Origin: Chitinophaga dinghuensis
GTDB lineage: Bacteria; Bacteroidota; Bacteroidia; Chitinophagales; Chitinophagaceae
DNA length: 64,000 nt
Direction: 5' to 3'
Assembly: GCF_003259435.1 (NCBI RefSeq)
Contig: NZ_QLMA01000004.1
Coordinates: 434,001 to 498,000 of the forward strand
Both the position numbers and the translations under genes were made by a program. The notes under the pieces were generated by a model. That model had not been told where the DNA came from and made no database searches. It saw nothing but the letters and a program-made list of their open reading frames with translations. This document shows, one piece after another, positions 45,337-53,453 of this stretch (position 1 is its first letter; each line of letters opens with the position of its first letter).

Positions 45337-46344
45337 ATGAAACGCAGGTTTCGTATATTCCTGATAGTGATATCCACCTTGGGCATTATTTATCTGCTGG
45401 GCCCCAAACCCTCCACACCAGCTTATGACCTGCACCTTCCCATCGTTCCGCTGCAACCGGACTCTTTAGATGCGTATATCCGTGCAGGTGAGGCCACTCA
45501 ACCGGTGCGTCCGGATAACGAGGCCAGGATCGTTTGGGTAGATACGCCCCATAAGCGTACACCCTATGCAGTGGTATACCTGCATGGCTTCTCCGCCAGC
45601 CAGGAAGAGGGAAACCCCGTGCATCGGGATTTTGCAGAGAAGTTTGGATGTAATCTTTATCTGTCCCGACTCAATGCCCACGGCTTGCAATCGCCCAACC
45701 CTTTGTTGAATATGACTGCCGATGGGTTATGGGAAGACGCGAAGAAATCGCTGATGATAGGCCGCTCTCTGGGAGATAAAGTGATTCTGATGAGTACTTC
45801 CACTGGCGGCACGCTAGCGCTTAAATTGGCCGCAGAATACCCTAATGACGTGTATGCGTTGATTAATATGTCGCCCAATATCGCCATCAACGATAAATAC
45901 GCCTTCCTGGCCAATGATCATTGGGGTTTGCAGCTTGCGCGACTCATCACCGGCGGCGATTTCCGCGAAGGCAAGGATACCAGCCAGGTGATGCATCAGT
46001 ATTGGGATAACCGTTATCGCCTGGAAGCGGTCGTGCAACTGGAAGAACTGCTGGAAACCACCATGACCAAAAAGACATTTGAGCGGGTACACCAGCCTGT
46101 ACTCAACCTGTACTATTACAAGGATGAGACACATCAGGACCCAACAGTGAAAGTATCCGCCATCCTGGAGATGTATAAAGAACTGGGTACGCCGGATAGC
46201 CTGAAAGCGGCCATCCCCGTGCCAGGAGCCGGCGCGCATGTATTAGGCTCCGTTTTAACCAGCAAGGCAGTTCCGGAAGTAACGAGGGATATCGACAGTT
46301 TCGCGATTCATGTCCTGAAAATGCAGCCGGTAAACTCCCTGTAA
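45337..46344 (+). CDS. Alpha/beta hydrolase, membrane-anchored
   Basis: 335 residues with one N-terminal hydrophobic helix (about 5-22, signal or anchor). The fold is seen from VVYLHGFSASQEE (oxyanion region, about residue 80), nucleophile elbow STSTGG (in the GxSxG position, about residue 151-156) and C-terminal GAHVLGS His. Substrate unknown; carboxylesterase-like. Confidence 0.82.
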   Translation: MKRRFRIFLIVISTLGIIYLLGPKPSTPAYDLHLPIVPLQPDSLDAYIRAGEATQPVRPDNEARIVWVDTPHKRTPYAVVYLHGFSASQEEGNPVHRDFAEKFGCNLYLSRLNAHGLQSPNPLLNMTADGLWEDAKKSLMIGRSLGDKVILMSTSTGGTLALKLAAEYPNDVYALINMSPNIAINDKYAFLANDHWGLQLARLITGGDFREGKDTSQVMHQYWDNRYRLEAVVQLEELLETTMTKKTFERVHQPVLNLYYYKDETHQDPTVKVSAILEMYKELGTPDSLKAAIPVPGAGAHVLGSVLTSKAVPEVTRDIDSFAIHVLKMQPVNSL

Positions 46345-46407
46345 GAAATGTCAAATCTTTAATTAACTTGTGGTAACATTCCCATAGTAAGGAGCGTTTT
46401 AAAGCTT

Positions 46408-47031
46408 ATGCGTCCGCTGAAAAAGGTAATTTTCTGCTTATCCCTGATACTGGCTTTTGCCACGTATGGCCGCCCGGTTTTCGCACAGGAAGCCCACGGA
46501 GCGGATACGGTTGCATTGCATGCCATCGTGGTAGGGAAAGACACGATTCCGGTAATCACGCTGGCCATTTTTGACGTGGTAGATAAGCTCCCCAGAAGAC
46601 TGGCCAAAGAAAGGGAACGCTGGACAAGATTACGGAATGCCGTATATGTCACCTATCCCTATGCTAAGTCGGCCGCCCGCATCCTGAAGGATGTGAATGT
46701 GGAACTGGCCAAACTGCCGAATGGGCGCGCCAGAAAAGCCTATCTCGCCAGCAAAGAGAAGGAACTGAAAGCCCAGTTTGGAGATAAACTCACCAATCTC
46801 TCCGTTTACCAGGGGAAAGTCCTCATGAAGCTCATCAACCGGGAAACCGGCCAGAACTGCTACGAGATCATCAAAGAGCTGAAAGGAGGCTTCAATGCGC
46901 GCATTTGGCAAACAGTGGCCTTTTTCTTCGGGGGAAACCTGAAAAGTGATTACGACAAACAGGAAGATAAAGATATTGAAGACATCGTGCAGGAGCTGGA
47001 ACTATACCAGCATTACCGTGCCTATAATTAA
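46408..47031 (+). CDS. DUF4294 family secreted protein
   Basis: 207 residues with signal peptide (1-27, VFAQ) then a Lys-rich helical region. DUF4294 is found across Bacteroidota; its function is not known. The stretch DTVALHAIVVGKDTIPVITL and RLRNAVYVTYPYAKSA are typical. Followed by a small plug-like protein after 20 bases. Confidence 0.82.
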   Translation: MRPLKKVIFCLSLILAFATYGRPVFAQEAHGADTVALHAIVVGKDTIPVITLAIFDVVDKLPRRLAKERERWTRLRNAVYVTYPYAKSAARILKDVNVELAKLPNGRARKAYLASKEKELKAQFGDKLTNLSVYQGKVLMKLINRETGQNCYEIIKELKGGFNARIWQTVAFFFGGNLKSDYDKQEDKDIEDIVQELELYQHYRAYN

Positions 47032-47050
47032 GAAAACGTACCTTCGCTGA

Positions 47051-47548
47051 ATGAGATTCCGCTTATTAATACTCGCCGCTTTTTTGTTACCCACTGCCGT
47101 TTTCGCACAGGAAACTGGCAATGACGATCCCGTATATGTATTGGACAGCGTTAAGGTGACGCCCGGTATTATGACCGGCCTTACGCCAGATAATATTGGG
47201 TTGATGACCATTGCCAAAGGAAAGAAAGCAGTGCTGCTGTATGGCAGCCAGGCCGAGAATGGAGTCGTATACATAGAAACCAAGCCCTTTGCCCGTAAGC
47301 GCGTGAGCAATTTCCTCCGATCCGTGTCTCCCGCATACGATAGCTTACGAAAACAATATCCCTCCGATAGCGCCATCTGCTTTATAGTAAACGATAAAGT
47401 AGTACAGGCCAATGATGAAGCCCGGCTGTTTGTGGTAGACCGGAAATCCTTCATCAGCCTGAAAGTGCTGACTGCTAAAGAGTTGGAAGAGAAATATCAT
47501 ATCTCCGACAGGAAAGCAGGAGTAGCTATCACCAGCTCCGAAGATTGA
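47051..47548 (+). CDS. Small secreted protein with a TonB-receptor plug-like motif
   Basis: 165 residues, signal peptide 1-19 (cleavage after VFA). Residues about 55-80 read GKKAVLLYGSQAENGVVYIETK, closely like the SusC plug signature VYGARAANGVILVTTK, with the preceding LTPDNIGLMTIAK resembling the plug helix. There is no barrel. A free-standing plug-like domain is unusual; it might bind TonB, a receptor or peptidoglycan, or be a receptor remnant. The frame is intact and has normal codon use for the region. Function unknown. Confidence 0.7.
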   Translation: MRFRLLILAAFLLPTAVFAQETGNDDPVYVLDSVKVTPGIMTGLTPDNIGLMTIAKGKKAVLLYGSQAENGVVYIETKPFARKRVSNFLRSVSPAYDSLRKQYPSDSAICFIVNDKVVQANDEARLFVVDRKSFISLKVLTAKELEEKYHISDRKAGVAITSSED

Positions 47549-47578
47549 TCCGTATCTTTGCATCTCAATTTTTAGCGT

Positions 47579-48307
47579 ATGAAACTGGATATACTCGCGA
47601 TAGCGGTACACCCCGACGATGTGGAGTTGGGATGTGCCGGTACACTGATGATGCATGCAGCGAATGGAATGAAGACAGGCGTTGTTGACCTTACCCGCGG
47701 TGAATTGGGGACCCGTGGTACTCCCGAACTCCGGGAAAAGGAAGCCCAGGCAGCTGCAAAAATTATGGGCCTGGAAATACGGGAAAACCTGGGCCTGGCC
47801 GATGGCTTTTTCCGTAACGATACCATGGAACAAATGGCTATTATTGCAGCCATCCGCAAATACCGTCCGGAAATAGTACTGGCCAATGCTATTGACGACC
47901 GTCATCCGGATCATGGTCGCGCTGCCAAACTGATAGCAGACAGCTGCTTCCTGGCAGGACTGCGTAAAGTGTCCACCCAGCACGATGGCGTAGAACAAGA
48001 TGCATGGCGTCCTAAACAAGTGTTTCATTTTATCCAGGACCGTTATATCGAGCCCGATTTTGTGTTAGACATCAGTCCGGTAATGGATCGCAAACTGGAA
48101 GCCATCAAAGCATTTACTTCCCAATTCCTGGCGCCAAAGGACAATGAACCCCAAACTTATATTTCCTCCTCCGGCTTCTTCGATAGCGTAGTATACCGCG
48201 CTAAAATGATGGGTAAAATGGTAGGAGTGGAGTTTGCAGAAGGATATACCACTTCCAAAAAGATAGGTATCCGCAATTTCGCAGATCTGATCAATAACGT
48301 TACCTGA
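47579..48307 (+). CDS. bshB1: Bacillithiol biosynthesis deacetylase BshB1
   Basis: Removes the acetyl group from GlcNAc-malate in bacillithiol synthesis; cytosolic, Zn-dependent. 242 residues. LmbE/PIG-L metal motifs AVHPDDVELGCAGT (residues 9-22) and HPDHGRAAKLI (about 109-119). The length and family match BshB1. A YfiT-like bacillithiol transferase is at 31713. Start 31 bases after the previous gene; followed by the repeated 3' element and a terminator. Confidence 0.93.
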   Translation: MKLDILAIAVHPDDVELGCAGTLMMHAANGMKTGVVDLTRGELGTRGTPELREKEAQAAAKIMGLEIRENLGLADGFFRNDTMEQMAIIAAIRKYRPEIVLANAIDDRHPDHGRAAKLIADSCFLAGLRKVSTQHDGVEQDAWRPKQVFHFIQDRYIEPDFVLDISPVMDRKLEAIKAFTSQFLAPKDNEPQTYISSSGFFDSVVYRAKMMGKMVGVEFAEGYTTSKKIGIRNFADLINNVT

Positions 48308-48318
48308 TGAGTCATATA

Positions 48319-48350
48319 GATGGCAGAGCGACTTTCATCTCCCGAAAAAA
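48319..48350 (+). repeat. Conserved 3'-UTR element, copy 2
   Basis: Same core GCGACTTTCATCTCCCGAAA as at 12294-12325, starting about 12 bases after the bshB1 stop, in the same orientation relative to the gene. It runs into the terminator stem at 48345. Confidence 0.65.
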
Positions 48351-48382
48351 TCCTTCCCGACTTTGTTGAGAAGGATTTTTTG
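48345..48382 (+). terminator. Terminator after bshB1
   Basis: 11-bp stem AAAAAATCCTT/AAGGATTTTTT (48345-48355 and 48371-48381) with a 15-base loop. Confidence 0.8.
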
Positions 48383-48396
48383 TATTTTATCCCCTT

Positions 48397-49302
48397 ATGA
48401 AAACACTTTCTCTACTGCTGGCCTGCTGCCTGTTTACCCTTGCAGGCCGTTCACAGCAAACCGATAAAAAGCTGACAGCCACTTTACAGCAATTACTCAA
48501 AGATTTTCATGGTCAGGCAGGCATTTATGTACATCATTTGCCTTCGGGAAAAGAAGTTTGTATCAATGCAGATACGATTTTTCCCACTGCCAGTATGATC
48601 AAAACGACCATTCAGGTGGGTATATTCAACAAAATTGCAAAAGGAGAACTGGATTATCATCAACAGTTGGTGTATCGGGATTCGCTGTTATATCCGGGAC
48701 TGGATATCCTGGGATCGTTTAAAGATAGCCAGAAAATAGATCTGGATAAGGTAGTGATGCTGATGTTGACCATGAGCGATAATACGGCTAGTTTATGGCT
48801 GCAATCGCTTGCTGGTGGGGGCACAACGATTAACGCGTGGCTGGAAAGCAATGGCTTTAAGGTATTGCGCGTGAATTCCAGGACGGCAGGCAGGGAAGCA
48901 AATCGAAAGGAATTTGGCTGGGGACAAACATCTCCCCGGGAAATGGCCCGACTGATGGAGATGATTTATAAGGGAGAGGTGATAGATCCTGCGAGCAGTG
49001 AGCGGATGTACAGGAACCTGACGCGTAATTACTGGGATGCCCAGGGCATACTTCAGGTTCCTGAAAATATCAGAACTGCATCAAAAAATGGAGCAGTAGA
49101 TGAATCGAGATCAGAGGTGATAATGGTCAACGCGCCCCATGGCGATTATGTGTATTGTATCGCCACAAAGAATAATGCAGATCAAAGCTGGAACAAGGAT
49201 AATGAAGCCTGGCAGTTATTGCGGAAGGTGGGTTATGCGATTTGGCAGCATTATGAACCTAAGAGCAAATGGGAGCCTGACCCCAGTTTGGGGAAGTTTT
49301 GA
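48397..49302 (+). CDS. Class A beta-lactamase-like serine hydrolase
   Basis: 301 residues with a signal peptide (1-19). Catalytic S66-x-x-K69 (ASMIKT), S127-D128-N129 (MSDNT) and K230-N231-G232 in the place of the usual KTG or KSG. The typical omega-loop ExxLN is not obvious. This places it in the serine beta-lactamase/D-Ala-D-Ala carboxypeptidase superfamily; antibiotic hydrolysis cannot be assumed. It stands alone. Confidence 0.85.
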   Translation: MKTLSLLLACCLFTLAGRSQQTDKKLTATLQQLLKDFHGQAGIYVHHLPSGKEVCINADTIFPTASMIKTTIQVGIFNKIAKGELDYHQQLVYRDSLLYPGLDILGSFKDSQKIDLDKVVMLMLTMSDNTASLWLQSLAGGGTTINAWLESNGFKVLRVNSRTAGREANRKEFGWGQTSPREMARLMEMIYKGEVIDPASSERMYRNLTRNYWDAQGILQVPENIRTASKNGAVDESRSEVIMVNAPHGDYVYCIATKNNADQSWNKDNEAWQLLRKVGYAIWQHYEPKSKWEPDPSLGKF

Positions 49303-49327
49303 ACGGCACTAAGGGACCCGCTAAACA

Positions 49328-49453
49328 TCAGATGAATAGATCTCTGGTTGCGTCAAATTCATCCTGTTTAATGATGCTGTTTTTAATAAACGGAATCAAA
49401 GCAAGTCCAACCGTTACGATCACAAGTAGTAAATATTTCTTTTTCATTTCCAT
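49328..49453 (-). CDS. Small single-helix membrane protein (41 aa)
   Basis: ATG at 49453 (second in-frame ATG at 49447) to TGA at 49328-49330. Residues about 7-24 are hydrophobic (YLLLVIVTVGLALIPFI) after a KKK stretch, then a polar tail with KQDEFDATRD. The basic N-region and abrupt hydrophobic block suggest a real membrane or signal segment; the tail is short for a secreted protein. No family recognised. It is divergent from ahpC. Confidence 0.5.
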   Translation of the reverse strand: MEMKKKYLLLVIVTVGLALIPFIKNSIIKQDEFDATRDLFI

Positions 49454-49722
49454 GCTAGTTTAAATTGTGTCCGTTTATATAACTAAATAGTGTGCCAAAA
49501 AGTTACGGAAATACCATAAAAATGTGAGGAAGATGATTAAATAATTGGTTATACGCGCGGGTAGAGGGAAATAATGGGCCAGGGTGGGGAAAGTGGGCAT
49601 ATATAGAAAAACTCAATGCGGCATTTTAAAAATCTATTTGATTAATAATGAATGTAAAGTGATCTTTGCGGCGTCGAAAGAAAAAATATCGCAGGCAAAC
49701 AAATCAAAAATCGAATATAGAT
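49454..49722. other. Intergenic region upstream of ahpC
   Basis: Holds the ahpC promoter: TTTG at 49637-49640 and GATCTTTG (7 of 8 to TAnnTTTG) at 49661-49668, exactly 20 bases apart. The rest is AT-rich, and a plus-strand frame from 49584 overlapping ahpC is treated as chance. Confidence 0.5.
49637..49668 (+). promoter_or_regulatory. Promoter of ahpC-ahpD
   Basis: TTTG (49637-49640) and GATCTTTG (49661-49668) with 20-base spacing, giving a transcript start near 49674 and a leader of about 50 bases. No OxyR-type site was recognised. Confidence 0.6.
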
Positions 49723-50277
49723 ATGAAAAATGTTATTTTATCCGTAGGGTCAGAGTTTCCCGAATTCAAAAAAACGGCTGTAGTTTCTATTGAGAAAGGT
49801 AAAGAATTTTATGAGCTGTCTTCAGAAGAACTGAAAAACTCTGGCAAATGGATGGTAATGTTCTGGTGGCCTAAGGACTTCACTTTTGTATGTCCAACTG
49901 AGATTGCTGAGTTCAACAAACATGCGCAGGATTTTGCAGACCGTGATGCGGTACTGATTGGTGCATCTACAGACAGTGAGTTTGTACATGCTGCATGGAG
50001 AAGAGATCACGAAGATCTGCGTGGACTGCAGTTTCCAATGCTGGCAGATACTTCCAAATCTCTGGCAGAAGAGCTCGGTATTCTGGAATCAAACGAAAAA
50101 GTAGCTTACCGTGCAACTTACATCGTAGATCCACAGGGTATTGTACGTTGGGTATCTCTGTATGATCTGTCTGTAGGTCGTTCAGTAAAAGAGGTACTGC
50201 GTGTACTGGATGCGCTGCAAACAGATGAGCTGTGTCCTTGCAACTGGCAGAAAGGCGAAGCTACGCTGACTGCTTAA
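49723..50277 (+). CDS. ahpC: AhpC/Prx family peroxiredoxin
   Basis: Reduces hydrogen peroxide and organic hydroperoxides; cytosolic. 184 residues from the ATG at 49723 (a longer frame to 49666 gives an Arg/Lys-rich stretch not seen in the family). Peroxidatic Cys57 in FTFVCPTE; C-terminal resolving cysteines Cys171 and Cys173 in LCPC. The LCPC pair is characteristic of AhpC partnered with AhpD, and an AhpD gene follows after 84 bases. Confidence 0.93.
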   Translation: MKNVILSVGSEFPEFKKTAVVSIEKGKEFYELSSEELKNSGKWMVMFWWPKDFTFVCPTEIAEFNKHAQDFADRDAVLIGASTDSEFVHAAWRRDHEDLRGLQFPMLADTSKSLAEELGILESNEKVAYRATYIVDPQGIVRWVSLYDLSVGRSVKEVLRVLDALQTDELCPCNWQKGEATLTA

Positions 50278-50361
50278 TTCCAATAACAGACTTACATTAT
50301 TGATATCCGGGGAAATGGGGTTGACCTGTTTCCCCGGCTTTTAAACTGACTTATACAACAT

Positions 50362-50949
50362 ATGTTCGCAACAACAAATCAGGATACTGCTATTCAATTG
50401 TTAGAGACAGTGGGGTTAGCGGAGCTGCCGGTATCTGAAAAGTTACAGGCTTTGGTAAGTGCAGATGCGCGTTACCTGAAAGATCTGAAAATAAACGTTA
50501 CAAATGCTTTGGGAGCCGCTACGCTCAGCAAGAAGGAAGCCTATCTGATAGGTCTGTCTGTTGCCGTAAACGAGAAGCATGAGGCTTTGCAGGCATCCTT
50601 CGGGAGGTTGGCGACAGCGGAAGGAGCAACAGAGAAAGAGATTGCTGAAGTATTGAGTTGTACTTCTCTGATGAATGCCAACAATATCTACTATCGTTTC
50701 AGGCATTTTGTCAATAAGGAGTTTTACACCACCACCTCTGCTGGTATTCGTATGAGTATTATGGCGAACCCGGTGTTGGGTAAAGAGTTCTTCGAATTAC
50801 TGAGTTTGATGATATCTGCGTTGAATGGTTGTGAGATGTGTGTTACCAGCCATGAAGAGGCGGTAGTGAAGCATGGTACTGAACCACAGCGGGTTTTGGA
50901 GGCTGTAAGATTAGGAGCGGTACTGAAGAGTCTGATCGTATTGCTATAA
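50362..50949 (+). CDS. ahpD: Carboxymuconolactone decarboxylase-type alkylhydroperoxidase AhpD
   Basis: Thiol reductant partner of AhpC. 195 residues, two alpha-helical CMD-type halves. Catalytic CxxCxxxH: Cys157-x2-Cys160-x3-His164 (NGCEMCVTSH). The order ahpC-ahpD and the LCPC ending of AhpC support a physical pair, as in mycobacteria. Confidence 0.92.
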   Translation: MFATTNQDTAIQLLETVGLAELPVSEKLQALVSADARYLKDLKINVTNALGAATLSKKEAYLIGLSVAVNEKHEALQASFGRLATAEGATEKEIAEVLSCTSLMNANNIYYRFRHFVNKEFYTTTSAGIRMSIMANPVLGKEFFELLSLMISALNGCEMCVTSHEEAVVKHGTEPQRVLEAVRLGAVLKSLIVLL

Positions 50950-51089
50950 AAAATATATAAATCGGGGGACAGATGGAAATCTGCTCCATATACAATTGAT
51001 TATTAATCATTTGCAAAGCGAAATTCAGGATAAAAAAGTCTCATATAGACGTGTTTTTTTAAATTTGTTAATAAATTCATGTAATTATA

Positions 51090-51121
51090 TTTGCTAAATC
51101 CATAAAAAATTTCGACTTTTG
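51090..51121 (+). promoter_or_regulatory. Promoter of rpmB-rpmG-DUF4295
   Basis: TTTG at 51090-51093 and GACTTTTG at 51114-51121, exactly 20 bases apart. Same GACTTTTG octamer as at the thr leader. Start expected near 51127, leader of about 15 bases. Confidence 0.65.
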
Positions 51122-51142
51122 CATTCCTAAATTTTTAGAATC

Positions 51143-51379
51143 ATGGCAAGAGTATGTCAGGTGACAGGAAAGAAGCCGATTACAGGTCACCATGTTTCCT
51201 TCTCCAATATTAAGACAAAGAGAAGGTTTCTGCCTAACCTGCAGAAAAAGCGTTTTTTCCTGGCGGAAGAAGACAAATGGATATCTTTGAAAGTATCTGC
51301 TGACGGTTTAAGAACCATCAACAAGAGAGGTTTGTATGCAGTAGTGAAGGAATTGCGTGCAGCTGGTCAGGAAATCTAA
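51143..51379 (+). CDS. rpmB: 50S ribosomal protein L28
   Basis: 78 residues, basic, with the N-terminal [16 protein letters not shown] of L28. First gene of the L28-L33-DUF4295 unit. Two cysteine-less variants exist; this one has a single N-terminal Cys. Confidence 0.97.
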   Translation: MARVCQVTGKKPITGHHVSFSNIKTKRRFLPNLQKKRFFLAEEDKWISLKVSADGLRTINKRGLYAVVKELRAAGQEI

Positions 51380-51408
51380 TTCAAGGACTCACTTAATTTG
51401 TATACAAA

Positions 51409-51591
51409 ATGGCAAAAAAAGGTAACAGAGTACAGGTAATCCTGGAATGCACTGAACACAAAAACTCAGGCGTTGCTGGCACTTCCCGTTACATCTCTGT
51501 AAAAAATAAGAAGAACACTCCTGAACGTCTGGAGCTGAAAAAGTACAATCCTATTCTGAGGAAAGTGACTGTACACAAAGAAATTAAATAG
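51409..51591 (+). CDS. rpmG: 50S ribosomal protein L33
   Basis: 60 residues. [21 protein letters not shown] start and [16 protein letters not shown] C-terminus are typical. Only one cysteine (Cys15) is present, so it lacks the zinc-binding cysteine pairs of some L33 forms and is zinc-independent by sequence. 29 bases after rpmB. Confidence 0.97.
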   Translation: MAKKGNRVQVILECTEHKNSGVAGTSRYISVKNKKNTPERLELKKYNPILRKVTVHKEIK

Positions 51592-51663
51592 TTAATTGTT
51601 AGTGGTTAATGGCTGTAACGCAATCCAGCCATATAGCCATCGACCATAAAACATTTCAATACA

Positions 51664-51837
51664 ATGGCAAAAGCAGTTTCAAAGAACTCGAAAGTAAAGG
51701 ATGCTAAATCAGCAGCTGAAGCGAAAGTGTGGACTAAAGTGGTGAAAGCTGTGCGCTCTCCTAAAACAGGCGCTTATACTTTCAAAGAAGCTATCGTGCA
51801 CAAAGATAAAGTGCAGGAGCATATCAACGCTAAGTAA
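51664..51837 (+). CDS. DUF4295 family small basic protein (57 aa)
   Basis: ATG at 51664, stop at 51835-51837. Highly basic (MAKAVSKNSKVKDAKSA...) with SPKTGAYTFKE near the C-terminus, as in DUF4295, a Bacteroidota protein always near rpmB, rpmG and ftsY. Probably ribosome-associated, by context. It ends 24 bases before a strong terminator. Confidence 0.9.
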   Translation: MAKAVSKNSKVKDAKSAAEAKVWTKVVKAVRSPKTGAYTFKEAIVHKDKVQEHINAK

Positions 51838-51861
51838 TTCGGCTTTACTAATATCATACTC

Positions 51862-51895
51862 AAAAGCTGTCCTTTTCCTAGGACAGCTTTTTGTG
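51862..51895 (+). terminator. Terminator after DUF4295
   Basis: 12-bp stem AAAAGCTGTCCT/AGGACAGCTTTT (51862-51873 and 51880-51891), loop of 6, T-rich tail. It separates ftsY from the ribosomal-protein unit. Confidence 0.9.
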
Positions 51896-51910
51896 TTTGG
51901 TCGCACGCGA

Positions 51911-52312
51911 AAGTGGTTCACGCAAAGTCGCAGAGAAAAGCGCAAAGATGTAAAGGCGCCTGCGGCGCAGTGGAGCGGAGTTTTTTTGCTCGCAGAGCAG
52001 CATAAGCAGCAATGCAGCAAAGAAATTGTTGCGGAGATAGGCAATTGATTGTTTCTCGCAAAGGACGCAAAGGGCAAAGGGGCAAAGGATTATGTTTTGT
52101 TGTTTAGTTAAGACCGCAAATTTTTTTGGGTACTGTTTTGGAATCATATAGGATTATTGAAAGTATCGTGAGATAGTACTTTAATCCTTTGCGAGCTTCT
52201 AAAACAATACATAATAAACAAACAACAAAACATAATCCTTTACCCCTTTGCGCCCTTTGCGAGAAATAGCAAATGTCTGCTTTGCTGCTTATGCTGCTCT
52301 GCGAGCAAAAAC
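51911..52312. repeat. Large nested palindromic repeat with CGCAAAG/CTTTGCG heptamers
   Basis: Outer arms at 51987-52012 and 52282-52307 are exact 26-base reverse complements (start TGCTCGCAGAGCAG). Inner arms at about 52053-52105 and 52217-52267 are also complementary apart from a 6-base indel. CGCAAAG occurs at 51921, 51941, 52057 and 52066 on the plus strand, and its complement CTTTGCG at 52187, 52246 and 52255. It lies between the DUF4295 terminator and ftsY. Minus-strand frames through it give low-complexity translations and are not genes. The type resembles a dispersed repeat seen in many Bacteroidota, not a classified insertion sequence. Confidence 0.85.
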
Positions 52313-52413
52313 CTTTCCACCTCTACTGTAAGCAATTCCCCAGAAAAGCCGTATTTTGCGGCCTGAATTTTGCAAAATGACCCAGCCTGCATTACAGGCT
52401 TACTATTACTAAT

Positions 52414-53376
52414 ATGAGCTTTTTCAAAAATCTATTTTCCAGGGAGAAAAAAGAGAGCCTTGATCAGGGCCTCCAGAAAACAAAGGAAAGCTTCCTGACC
52501 AAAATTGGACGTGCCATTGCTGGTAAGTCCACCGTGGATACCGAAGTACTGGATAACCTCGAAGATGCCCTCGTCTCCGCTGACGTAGGCGTTGATACTA
52601 CCGTTAAAATCATCGACAGAATCGAGCAACGTGTTGCTAAGGATAAATATCTGGGAACCAGTGAGTTGAATAAGATGTTGCAAGAAGAAATTGCAGCAAT
52701 CCTTGTGGATGCGCCCGATAGTGGGTTCCGTGATTTTGATGTTCCCGCAGATAAAAAGCCTTATGTGATTATGGTGGTTGGTGTGAATGGTGTTGGTAAG
52801 ACAACCACCATTGGGAAACTGGCCTATAATTTCAAGAAAGCTGGAAAATCAGTACTCCTTGGTGCTGCTGATACCTTCCGTGCTGCCGCTGTGGACCAAC
52901 TTACTATTTGGAGTGAGCGCGTAGGCGTACCTATTGTAAAACAGGCAATGGGTTCCGATCCGGGCGCTGTAGCTTTTGATACTGTACAAAGTGGCGCTGC
53001 CAGAAATGTAGATGTTATCATTATCGATACGGCTGGCCGTCTCCATAATAAACTGCACCTCATGGATGAGCTGACCAAAATCAAACGTGTGATGAAGAAA
53101 GTCATCCCGGATGCCCCTCATGAAGTATTGCTGGTACTGGATGGTTCTACCGGTCAGAATGCCGTAGAGCAAGCCAAACAGTTTACTGCCGCTACAGAAG
53201 TAACCTCTCTCGCTATTACCAAACTGGACGGTACAGCTAAAGGTGGTGTAGTACTGGCTATCGCTAACCAGTTCAAAATTCCGGTGAAGTATATTGGTAT
53301 CGGGGAAAGAATGGAAGATTTACAAGTGTTCGACAAGCACGCTTTTGTAGACTCTCTGTTCAGTGTAAACGACTGA
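52414..53376 (+). CDS. ftsY: Signal recognition particle receptor FtsY
   Basis: Membrane-associated GTPase that receives SRP-ribosome complexes for co-translational insertion. 320 residues: short N-terminal amphipathic part, then NG domain with G1 GVNGVGKTTT (about 128-137), DTFRAAAVDQL, DTAGR, TKLDGTAKGG and GIGERMEDL. The acidic A-domain of E. coli FtsY is absent. Downstream of the palindromic repeat rather than directly after DUF4295. Confidence 0.97.
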   Translation: MSFFKNLFSREKKESLDQGLQKTKESFLTKIGRAIAGKSTVDTEVLDNLEDALVSADVGVDTTVKIIDRIEQRVAKDKYLGTSELNKMLQEEIAAILVDAPDSGFRDFDVPADKKPYVIMVVGVNGVGKTTTIGKLAYNFKKAGKSVLLGAADTFRAAAVDQLTIWSERVGVPIVKQAMGSDPGAVAFDTVQSGAARNVDVIIIDTAGRLHNKLHLMDELTKIKRVMKKVIPDAPHEVLLVLDGSTGQNAVEQAKQFTAATEVTSLAITKLDGTAKGGVVLAIANQFKIPVKYIGIGERMEDLQVFDKHAFVDSLFSVND

Positions 53377-53453
53377 TATTGAAAATGCTGTAAAGGTTTA
53401 TTGATTTTTTAAATAGTTCTTACTTCCATTTTTACTTTAAATAGAAAGTTCTG

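Noticed and set aside
49584..49793. Plus-strand frame overlapping the start of ahpC
   Set aside because: Overlaps a well-supported gene in another frame and shows no family resemblance.
51709..52147. Minus-strand frames overlapping DUF4295 and the repeat
   Set aside because: They are translations of the CGCAAAG palindrome and the antisense of a known gene, not proteins.
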